Below the pieces are notes generated by a model. It did no database searches. It had not been told where the DNA came from and saw only the letters and a list, made by a program, of their open reading frames with translations. The position numbers and the translations under genes were made by a program. From CAZGOM01 sp964542875 (GTDB lineage: Bacteria > Planctomycetota > Phycisphaerae > Phycisphaerales > Phycisphaeraceae): a DNA stretch of 64,000 bases. Position 1 is the stretch's first letter. Each line of letters starts with the position of its first letter. This document shows positions 42,326 through 49,823 of this stretch, one piece after another. The stretch spans positions 5,525-69,524 of the forward strand of contig CAZIWA010000014.1 in the NCBI GenBank assembly GCA_964542875.1. Direction: 5' to 3'.

Positions 42326-43633
42326 ATGACCACCCCAAAAAAACTCACCGTCGGCATCATCGGCGGCGGCATGTTCTTCGATGACATCATCGGCCAGACC
42401 TTTAAAGACTTCATGCGCGGCGGCATCGGCCCGGGCCTCTCCTCCATCGGCATGTCCCACTTCGGCCACCAGGTCGGCGGCATTGAAGTCGAAGTCGTCG
42501 CCGTCGGCACACACTCCGCAAAATCCGGCACCGCCGGCAAAATCGTCGACTGGTTCAAAAAAGAATTCCCCAACTCCCCCGTCACCGCCCACTACGGCGA
42601 CACCGTTTGGAAAGACATCATCAAGCTCTACAAGCCCGATGTCCTCTTCGTCGCCACCCCCGATCACCTCCACGCCCAACCCATCTTGGACGCCCTCGAT
42701 GCCGGCATCGACGTCATCACCGAAAAACCCCTCTGCCTCACCACCGCCGAGACCGACGCCATCCTCAAGAAAGCTCAGGAAAAAGGCCTCATCGTCTCCG
42801 TCGACATGCACAAGCGCTACGACCCCTTCGTACGCGAAATGATGCTTAACGCCCACCGCAAGTACGGCCAGATCAACCGCGTCCGCGCCGTCCTCGAAGA
42901 ACCCCTCGAAGTCGCTTCGGAGATCTTCGCCTGGGCCGAGCACTCCAACCCCTTCGCCTACGTCGGCTGCCATTGGCTCGACGTCGTCCACCATTACCTG
43001 AAGGTCACTCCTGTCGCCGTCTACGCCACGGGCCAGAAAAACCTCCTCGCCAACTGGGACGTCCACCACGCCGAGCTCGCCAAGCGCAAAGGCAAGAGCG
43101 CCGACATGTTCAAGCGCCACCACAAGATCAACACCTGGGACAGCCTCGATGTCGCCGTCACCTATCAGGACGGCATGCGCGGTGACTACTCCAATAATTG
43201 GATCAACCCCGCCGAATTCGAAGGCGCGGTCAACCAGGAAATCGAAGTCTATGGCATCTACGGCCGCGGCTTCGTCGACCAGCAGGACCGCGGCTTCCGC
43301 GAAACCGTCTCCGGCGACGGCACCCGCACCCGCAACCCAACGTTCGGCGGCCGCATTAAGCACCACGGCGGAAACCTCGAGGTCTTCGGCTATGGCAAGG
43401 CCTCCATCGTCTCCGGCATGCTCGCCATCATCCGCCGCCGTGTCTTCGGCGAATCACTCGCCTCCCTCGACGAAACCTACCCCACCGCCGCCAGCCAGCG
43501 CGACTGCGTGCGCATCATCGAAGCCGCCGGCATCGTCGCTCAGAAAAACTACGATTCCTTCCTCGCCAACAAAGGCTGCCCCGTCTCCGCACGCCTCCAC
43601 GCCAACGGCATCGAAATCATCGAACCCAAATAA
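42326..43633 (+). CDS. Gfo/Idh/MocA family oxidoreductase (435 aa)
   Basis: The start at 42326 has AAGGA upstream; the open frame extends back to 42059 without a site. The product shows the Rossmann motif 'VGIIGGGMFFDDII' (about 9-22), 'DVLFVATPDHLHAQPILDAL', the signature 'VITEKPLCLT' (catalytic Lys), and 'YVGCHWLDVVHHYL' with conserved His residues. It oxidises or epimerises a sugar with bound NAD(P). It is divergent from hisA and not obviously in an operon. Confidence 0.9.
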   Translation: MTTPKKLTVGIIGGGMFFDDIIGQTFKDFMRGGIGPGLSSIGMSHFGHQVGGIEVEVVAVGTHSAKSGTAGKIVDWFKKEFPNSPVTAHYGDTVWKDIIKLYKPDVLFVATPDHLHAQPILDALDAGIDVITEKPLCLTTAETDAILKKAQEKGLIVSVDMHKRYDPFVREMMLNAHRKYGQINRVRAVLEEPLEVASEIFAWAEHSNPFAYVGCHWLDVVHHYLKVTPVAVYATGQKNLLANWDVHHAELAKRKGKSADMFKRHHKINTWDSLDVAVTYQDGMRGDYSNNWINPAEFEGAVNQEIEVYGIYGRGFVDQQDRGFRETVSGDGTRTRNPTFGGRIKHHGGNLEVFGYGKASIVSGMLAIIRRRVFGESLASLDETYPTAASQRDCVRIIEAAGIVAQKNYDSFLANKGCPVSARLHANGIEIIEPK

Positions 43634-43670
43634 GGCCTCCAAGGACACAGAAGGCCAGCGGCCTTTCGGG

Positions 43671-43705
43671 TCTCGAGTCTCGAGTCTCGAGTCTCGAGTC
43701 TCGAG
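43671..43705. repeat. Five tandem copies of TCTCGAG
   Basis: Seven-base unit TCTCGAG repeated five times without error, directly after a small hairpin (AAGGCC..GGCCTT, 43651-43665) beyond the oxidoreductase stop. Confidence 0.9.
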
Positions 43706-43734
43706 TCAGAAAATCATAAATTCCAACACACACC

Positions 43735-43767
43735 AGAGGGGTCCCAAACGGGACCCCTCTTTCTTTT
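43735..43767. terminator. Terminator between convergent genes
   Basis: An 11-bp stem AGAGGGGTCCC / GGGACCCCTCT with loop AAAC, followed by TTCTTTT. Confidence 0.88.
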
Positions 43768-43813
43768 CCAACTCCTTCCTCTACCCGATCCCCGAGAAAT
43801 CCGCAGGCTTCTG

Positions 43814-43854
43814 CTCTGACCAGACCCCAGCCCCTAGACCCCAGCCCCTTCCTC
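43814..43854. repeat. Interspersed 'CCCTAGACCCCAGCCCC' repeat, copy 2
   Basis: CTCTGACCAGACCCCAGCCC continues into CTAGACCCCAGCCCCTTCCTC, almost identical to 41341-41376. It abuts the stop codon of the alpha/beta hydrolase gene at 43856. Confidence 0.75.
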
Positions 43855-43855
43855 G

Positions 43856-44935
43856 TCAATCGGCATTCTTCGCCAGCCGCACCCCCTCAGCCAGCGGATA
43901 TCCCTTGCTGTCCAGCGACCGAAAGTCCGGCGTCCCCTTCTCTTCCAGCACAAACTGCCGTAAAAACTCCAGCGTCTCCTGCGCCACCATCTGCACCTGC
44001 CTGGGGTTGTCAGGCCCGGCGCCCGCCCAGCGGTTCCCCGGCCCGGCAATACCGCCGAAATTGTGCTGCGCCCCGTCGATCCAAAGCAGATAACGGTCAC
44101 CCTTGGGCGAGTTATCAAACGCCTCTTTACGCCAAAGCCCTGTCTGCTTATCCATACCCGGCATGGGTGAGCCATCGTTGTCGCCGGTGATCATCAGCAC
44201 CGGCTTTTTGATCTTCGCAAACGAATCCGCCTTCACCGCCGCCCCCGTGCCGGGCGGGCTGATCGCCACAAATGCCTTGGGCCGGCTGTCGGTCATCTGC
44301 GCAGACCGAAGCCCCACCTTCAATTCCATGCCCGCCATCAGCATCGCAGTGTGCGCCCCGTAGGAGTGCCCCACCACGGCTAGCTTTTGCGCATCCACCT
44401 TCCCCTTCAAGTCCGGGATCTGCTCACTGACCCACTTGATCTGGTCAATCACATGCCCCACATCCTCGGGCCGCTGACGCCACTGCGATGTCACATGCTT
44501 GCTGGAAACCAGCTCTCCCACGTTCTTGTACTGCTCGCGTTCCTCCTTTGGCATCAGCGTCAGGCTGTCCCCAAACGTCGGGCGGATCACCACAAACCCA
44601 TTGCCCGCCCAGTAATCCGCCAGCGGCTGGTACCCATCCTTGGACCCCAGCGCCCCATGGCACAGCACGATCACCCCAAACGGCCCAGGCCCGACCGGAT
44701 AAGTCACCCGTATGGGCACATCCCGCTCCCCTCGGCCCGGCTTCACAACCAGATCCTGCGCTTCCATCACCTTAAAAGCCATCGCCTGAGGCGGCGTCTG
44801 CGCCGCCGGCTTCTCAACCTTCACATCCGTTCCGCCATACACAAAACCGGCCCCCATCACCCCCGCAAGCATTAGCGCCATCAGCCTTTGACTGATGCTC
44901 CACCTCCGGATTCGCCGCCGCATGACGCTTTCCAT
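43856..44935 (-). CDS. Secreted alpha/beta hydrolase (dienelactone hydrolase/lipase-like)
   Basis: The start at 44935 follows AAGGAGGG. The 359-aa product has an N-terminal signal or anchor (RLMALMLAGVMGAGFVYGG, about 18-37), 'VIVLCHGALGSKDGYQPLAD' carrying the oxyanion-hole HG, the nucleophile elbow 'VVGHSYGAHT' (Ser in GHSYG), an Asp in 'ITGDNDGSP' and the catalytic His in 'DGAQHNFGG'. It is a chlorophyllase/PAF-hydrolase-like carboxylester hydrolase. It is a single gene; 44936-45236 upstream shows nothing notable. Confidence 0.87.
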   Translation of the reverse strand: MESVMRRRIRRWSISQRLMALMLAGVMGAGFVYGGTDVKVEKPAAQTPPQAMAFKVMEAQDLVVKPGRGERDVPIRVTYPVGPGPFGVIVLCHGALGSKDGYQPLADYWAGNGFVVIRPTFGDSLTLMPKEEREQYKNVGELVSSKHVTSQWRQRPEDVGHVIDQIKWVSEQIPDLKGKVDAQKLAVVGHSYGAHTAMLMAGMELKVGLRSAQMTDSRPKAFVAISPPGTGAAVKADSFAKIKKPVLMITGDNDGSPMPGMDKQTGLWRKEAFDNSPKGDRYLLWIDGAQHNFGGIAGPGNRWAGAGPDNPRQVQMVAQETLEFLRQFVLEEKGTPDFRSLDSKGYPLAEGVRLAKNAD

Positions 44936-45236
44936 AAAACCCTCCTTAAACCCCAGCCGCAAGCCGTTTCTTAATACATAACTCCCTGATCTGACCACTA
45001 ATTGCATTAAAAACCCTACCTGTAGCCCCAGTCAAGCAAAATCCTCATCTTCCCTTCACAAAGTACCTCGCCTGCCCTCTCTTGCCGCCCAAACCCATGC
45101 CGCCAAGGTCGGTACTCCTATCCCCCGATCGTGGCCGCTCCCCTAGTACCCCTCAGCACTTTACCGATGACGCCAAAACAACCCTGCGCGTACTGTTTTT
45201 TGTAGGTAGACAACCACTCAAAGACTGGAGATTTGT
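44936..45236. other. Intergenic region between divergent genes, nothing identified
   Basis: The 301 bases hold the two promoters presumably, and ribosome sites at each edge (AAGGAGGG on the minus strand, GGAG before 45237). No hairpin, repeat or small gene was found. Confidence 0.5.
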
Positions 45237-46370
45237 ATGCGCCCACTCTTTGATAACTCGCGCCGGCGTCCCGCCGTGCTGACACTCTTGATCGCCCTTC
45301 TGGCAGGCCTCGCCGGCTGCTCCTCAGCCCCCCGCACCCGCTTGGGTGCCCTGCCCTGCCCCGGCACCTTCACCCTCTATGAACTGGCCGACCCCTCTAA
45401 CCTCGGCCCCGCCCGCTATGAGTCCACTCCCCGCTTTGGTGAGGTCGACGAATGTGAACGCGGGATCATCTACACCCGCCGAGCCGGCTTCCTGGATCTC
45501 GCCCACCTGCGCGAAACCATGGACTGGTCCTGGTACGCCTCACGCAAGGTCGCCAAGGCGCTGCAAACCCGCCAGCCTTCAGTCGCCTTTGAAGGCTACG
45601 ACGGCTGCCTCTTCACCCTCACCTTTAACTACCCCCACGACTGGGACACCCTCTCCCTGTCCGAGAAGCAGCACATTGAAGCCCAGCTCTCCCGGAAAAT
45701 CGGCGAGCTTGTCGCCTACCACGCCATGACCTGGCACGAAATCATCACCTGGTTCGGCTACCGGACCACCCTCATCATTCCCGAGGATGGTTCGTCCTTC
45801 ACCTATGAAGACACCATGTCCCACCTCGTGGGGATCTACGCCGCAGACGATGCCCTGCGCAACTCCACCGGCAATTGGGACAAGGATGCCACCCATAGCC
45901 TCAAGAAGCAGCTCGATCACCTGGGCGTCGTCTCCCAGGATGAGGCATCAGACATCGTGCATCTGGTTAAAAACCAATGGTGGAAAGACGGAGTCTGCAT
46001 CAAGCGGAACCTGGACCTCGGCCGCGACGCCGGCGGCATCCAGCCCTGGCTCGTCCGCGGCGCACCCGGCTCTCGCCTGGCAGACTCACCCGCTGAATTC
46101 TTCCCCCTCCCCTCGCTCTCCAACATCGCCGGTAAAGACTACACAGGCTTCTGGCGCATGACCATCAAACCCACGCTTTTGATCCCGGATGAAGTCAAAA
46201 CCGTCTCCTCAGCGGCCCACCACAACATCGATCCCGACGTCCACTTCCCCATCCTGATGGATCGCATCCGAAAGGAAATGAAGCACAAGTTCGGCCCCAT
46301 GGTCGACCGCCCCTACAACGACTGGCCCGTCAAAAACCCCGTCCTCATCACCGACCGCTCACTGGACTAA
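45237..46370 (+). CDS. DUF4056 family lipoprotein
   Basis: The 377-aa product has a lipoprotein signal with the lipobox LAGLAGC (Cys28). The rest carries features I associate with DUF4056: 'GIIYTRRAGFLDLAHLRETM' followed by 'DWSWY', 'AYHAMTWHEIITWFGYRTT' (two His and a Glu that could bind metal) and 'EDTMSHLVGIYAADDALR'. The His-Glu arrangement hints at a hydrolase, but activity is not established. GGAG precedes the ATG. Confidence 0.78.
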   Translation: MRPLFDNSRRRPAVLTLLIALLAGLAGCSSAPRTRLGALPCPGTFTLYELADPSNLGPARYESTPRFGEVDECERGIIYTRRAGFLDLAHLRETMDWSWYASRKVAKALQTRQPSVAFEGYDGCLFTLTFNYPHDWDTLSLSEKQHIEAQLSRKIGELVAYHAMTWHEIITWFGYRTTLIIPEDGSSFTYEDTMSHLVGIYAADDALRNSTGNWDKDATHSLKKQLDHLGVVSQDEASDIVHLVKNQWWKDGVCIKRNLDLGRDAGGIQPWLVRGAPGSRLADSPAEFFPLPSLSNIAGKDYTGFWRMTIKPTLLIPDEVKTVSSAAHHNIDPDVHFPILMDRIRKEMKHKFGPMVDRPYNDWPVKNPVLITDRSLD

Positions 46371-46420
46371 TCCTGCAACTCATGTTCGTCCTTATACCCG
46401 TCCCCCGACCTCCTCCTCCC

Positions 46421-47161
46421 TCACTGGTTCACACTATCCATCGGCCCCGTGGACGCGTTGATCGCCCCCGGCAGTGACGCCTTGCGCGCCGAAGAATTCC
46501 TCAGCCAGCACTGGCTCTTGTAGCAATCGTTGATGATCGCCACCGCCTCGTCCACATCATCGGTCACGTAGAACAAATCCAGGTCAGCGGCGCTGATCAT
46601 GTGGTTCTCTTCCAGCATCGCCTGCTTCACCCATGCCATCAGCCCATCCCAGAACTTGTGCCCGATGAGCACCACCGGGAACGGGTCCACCTTGTGGGTT
46701 TGGATCAGCGTAATGGCCTCAAAAAACTCATCCATCGTGCCAAACCCGCCGGGGAAGCAGACAAACCCCTTGGCGTATTTCACGAACATCACCTTGCGCA
46801 CGAAGAAGTATTTGAACATCAGTTCGTGGGTCTGGTACGGGTTGGGCTTCTGCTCCATGGGCAGCTTGATGTTGAGCCCGATAGACTTCCCGCCCGCGTC
46901 GTAGGCGCCCTTGTTGCCGGCTTCCATGATGCCCGGCCCGCCGCCGGTGATGATGGCGAAGTCCTGCTTGGCCAGCTTATAGGCCAGGCGTTCTGCCGCT
47001 TTGTAATAAGGGTCATCAGGCCGTGTGCGCGCGGACCCGAAAATCGACACCGCCGGCCCGGTTTCGGCCAGCGTCTCGTTACCTTCCACAAACTCTGAAA
47101 TCACCCGGAACATCCGCCAGCTTTCCGTGCTGAACCGGTTCAACGTCTCGTTGTTTTCCAA
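46421..47161 (-). CDS. LOG-family protein (TIGR00730-type Rossmann fold)
   Basis: A TTG start at 47161 is supported by AGAGGG six bases upstream. The 246-aa product has the LOG motifs 'ITGGGPGIMEAGNKGAYDAG' (about 71-90) and 'CFPGGFGTMDEFFEAIT' (about 135-151). Relatives release free bases from nucleoside 5'-monophosphates (cytokinin-activating LOG); this longer type is common in bacteria. Its C-terminal ~35 residues (after about 210) are unrelated to the fold. Confidence 0.88.
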   Translation of the reverse strand: MENNETLNRFSTESWRMFRVISEFVEGNETLAETGPAVSIFGSARTRPDDPYYKAAERLAYKLAKQDFAIITGGGPGIMEAGNKGAYDAGGKSIGLNIKLPMEQKPNPYQTHELMFKYFFVRKVMFVKYAKGFVCFPGGFGTMDEFFEAITLIQTHKVDPFPVVLIGHKFWDGLMAWVKQAMLEENHMISAADLDLFYVTDDVDEAVAIINDCYKSQCWLRNSSARKASLPGAINASTGPMDSVNQ

Positions 47162-47362
47162 TGGGAACCCTCTCTCTTGATTCTGTATCGTGGAACCGAT
47201 GAATTGTAGGTTCGCGGATCGCTGTCAACAGCACTTGCCCAAACTTTTTCGCCAAACCTCAAAAATCCGGAGTGGCACAGCACGGCCCAAAGCAGTGCTT
47301 GTCTTGCACGCGCCCACTCCTATGCTGCTGACTCACAAACTATCAAATTGTAAAAACCAACC

Positions 47363-49675
47363 TCACTTCGCCGCAGCGGCAGCCGGCGTCGCCGTCTTAT
47401 TCAATCCCTTGGCATACACCTCGGTCTTGAGGATCAAGAGCGCCGCCACCAGTTGCGGGTCCAAACCCTTGGTGATCAGGTCAGAAACCTTGGGACGCTC
47501 CTGCCCGGCAGGCAGCGTCGCAGGGTCGGCGGCCGCATCCACAATGTCCGCATCCTGGCGCACTTCAAAGGCCTTGATCGCCTGGTCAGGCGTCACCGGA
47601 ACCTTCAGGTCCGGGTCCACGCCCCACGTCCGGGATTCCGGCTTGCGGTGGATGATCCGGCCTTTGGGCAGCATGTAATACTGCGTTGTGAGCTTCAGCA
47701 TCCACTTTTCGCCGTCAAACGGCATCACATCCTGCACGGAGCCTTTGCCGTAGCTGCGCGAGCCGACGATCAGCGCCCGCTTGTAGTCCTGCAGCGCGCC
47801 GGAAACAATCTCCGAGGCCGATGCGGACCCTTCATTCACAAGCAGCACCACCGGGAAATACGGATAGGTTTTCTGCGCCTGTGCCTTGAATTCCTGCGTG
47901 GTCACGCCGTCGTTGCCCACCGTGGAAACGATCGGCCCCGCCGGGATGAACCGGTTGGCCACCTCCACTGCCGCTTCCAGCAGCCCGCCCGGGTTGCCGC
48001 GAAGGTCCAGGATCAGCCCATTGATCGGGCCCTTGGCCTGCATCGCTTCAACGGCCAGGTCAAGGTCTTTGGCCGACGACCGGATGAACTGGCTCAGCCG
48101 GACGTAGGCAATCCGGTCTTCCGGATCGATCCAATAGCTCCAGCCGCCCTTGGGCCGGCGCTCCCACCCGCGAATCGATTCGATGGGGATCTCATCGCGC
48201 GTCAGCTTAAACACCAGCGGATCTGTCACGGCCTTGCGCTCGATGGTGAGCAAAACCTCCGTCCCCTTCTTGCCCGTGATCCTTCGGACCACTTCATCCA
48301 GCGACCATCCCAGCGTGTCTTGCCCATCCACCTTGGCGATGATGTCCCCGGCCTTGATCCCCGCTTTAAGCGCGGGTGAATCTTCAAGCGGAGTCACCAC
48401 CAGCACCCGGTCATCCTTCTTGGCGATCAAAATGCCCACACCGTAAAACTTGCCCTTGAGCGTACGGTCGAACATGTCTTTTTCGCGTGGCCAGATCACA
48501 CTGGAGAATTCATCCAGGTTCTGCAGGCCGCCTTCGGTCATTTCATACACCATCACCTGTTCGGGCAGGCTCACGGTGTTTCTGTTGGCCTTTAAAAGGT
48601 CTTCCACCATGCTGTAGGCCTGCGACGTCGTCACATCCGGCCCCGCTGCGGCAAGCCGGGTGCTCACCTGGTCCACGGCCTTCAAAAACTCCGCCACCTT
48701 TTCCGGCTCAGCCAGGCCCGGGAAGGCGTCTTTCATCGCCGGCTCTTTCACCAGCGTGGTCAGGGACTTGACTGCCCCCGCCACCAGCGGAAAGTACCGT
48801 TTATTCTCGATATGCGACCGCGCCGCCGCCACAAACACCTGCCGGACCATCGCCGGCTCAACCCCGTCAAGCGACTTTTGCCACGGCTCTTTTTCCAGCC
48901 GGATCGAATCCAGGTCATCATCGTTGGCCGGCTTGGTGGTCGCCGCCTTCGTCGGGTCGTTGGCTGCGATGGCCGCCGCATCCTGCTTGCGCTTTTCCTT
49001 CATCCACGCCACGCGTTCACGCAGCTGCTTTTCATACTCATCGGGGGCGTACAGCCGCAGGATTCGCGCATGCTGGCTCGCATCGGCAAGCGGTTCCCGG
49101 AAGCTCGCATGGTCGTCAAACAAGGCGTCCAGCAGCCGGTAGAAATTCAGGGCATCCAGCCACTTCCCGGCCGTCGCGGACGCCGTCGCCGCGTCCTTGG
49201 CCCCCTTCACCGCCTTGGCCACATCTTCATTCTTGAAAAGCTCGTTGGGGTCATCGGCGATGGTGTGCGCCTCGATCGCCGCCACCAGCGCATCGTCATA
49301 GCGCTTGGCCTCGTCCATCTTTTTCAGCCGCTCGATGGCCTTGTTGTAAGACTCCTGGCGCGCTTTGGTGTACTCCACCTGCTGCCCGCGAAACCGCTGA
49401 ATGTCCGCCACCAAGTGGCTTTCCTGCCCGCTTGTGTCTTTCGTCTTCTCCAGCTCCGCCAGCACCCGGTCAAATGCGCCAAGCTGCGCATATCCCACCA
49501 GCTTTTCCGAAGTCGTCAGCGTCTTGGCCGGCTGCGTCGCGCTTGGCCCTGCCACCACCGCCGGGTCCGAGGCGCTCACCGGGCTCACCCGGGCGCAGGC
49601 CATCAACCCCAGCGCAAACCCGGCACTCATCATCAACCGTAAAACCGAGCCGGAGAAACGTTTTCGTTCAAGCAT
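47363..49675 (-). CDS. S41-family C-terminal processing protease, lipoprotein-like
   Basis: The 770-aa product has an N-terminal export signal with a possible lipobox (GLMAC, Cys27). A long helical region (about 55-390) is unlike ordinary CtpA. Then come a PDZ domain (about 405-480, 'FYGVGILIAKKDDRVLVVTP', 'KAGIKAGDIIAKVDGQD') and an S41 domain with 'GLILDLRGNPGGLL', catalytic Ser619 in 'NEGSASASEI' and Lys644 in 'RSYGKGSVQ', 25 residues apart as in E. coli Prc. It cleaves envelope proteins from their C-terminus. The helical front may bind substrate or partners. Confidence 0.93.
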   Translation of the reverse strand: MLERKRFSGSVLRLMMSAGFALGLMACARVSPVSASDPAVVAGPSATQPAKTLTTSEKLVGYAQLGAFDRVLAELEKTKDTSGQESHLVADIQRFRGQQVEYTKARQESYNKAIERLKKMDEAKRYDDALVAAIEAHTIADDPNELFKNEDVAKAVKGAKDAATASATAGKWLDALNFYRLLDALFDDHASFREPLADASQHARILRLYAPDEYEKQLRERVAWMKEKRKQDAAAIAANDPTKAATTKPANDDDLDSIRLEKEPWQKSLDGVEPAMVRQVFVAAARSHIENKRYFPLVAGAVKSLTTLVKEPAMKDAFPGLAEPEKVAEFLKAVDQVSTRLAAAGPDVTTSQAYSMVEDLLKANRNTVSLPEQVMVYEMTEGGLQNLDEFSSVIWPREKDMFDRTLKGKFYGVGILIAKKDDRVLVVTPLEDSPALKAGIKAGDIIAKVDGQDTLGWSLDEVVRRITGKKGTEVLLTIERKAVTDPLVFKLTRDEIPIESIRGWERRPKGGWSYWIDPEDRIAYVRLSQFIRSSAKDLDLAVEAMQAKGPINGLILDLRGNPGGLLEAAVEVANRFIPAGPIVSTVGNDGVTTQEFKAQAQKTYPYFPVVLLVNEGSASASEIVSGALQDYKRALIVGSRSYGKGSVQDVMPFDGEKWMLKLTTQYYMLPKGRIIHRKPESRTWGVDPDLKVPVTPDQAIKAFEVRQDADIVDAAADPATLPAGQERPKVSDLITKGLDPQLVAALLILKTEVYAKGLNKTATPAAAAAK

Positions 49676-49823
49676 TGAAAAGCCCTTTTAGACCGCCATC
49701 AGCAAGAAAGGCGTGCAAGACACATCATAGCGCCCTCAAATCCACAGGCATAAAACGCTCTGCAAACCCTCAACGGCCCAGGCCCCTTCCCCCTGCGCGA
49801 CGCGGGACGCTTCTTCCCGCTTC

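Noticed and set aside
42287..43366. 359-codon minus-strand frame opposite the second oxidoreductase
   Set aside because: Asp/Gly/Val-rich reverse reading of a clear Gfo/Idh/MocA gene.
43671..43705. Possible CRISPR array
   Set aside because: The repeats are 7-base units with no spacers; it is a simple tandem repeat. No cas genes or regularly spaced repeats were seen anywhere.
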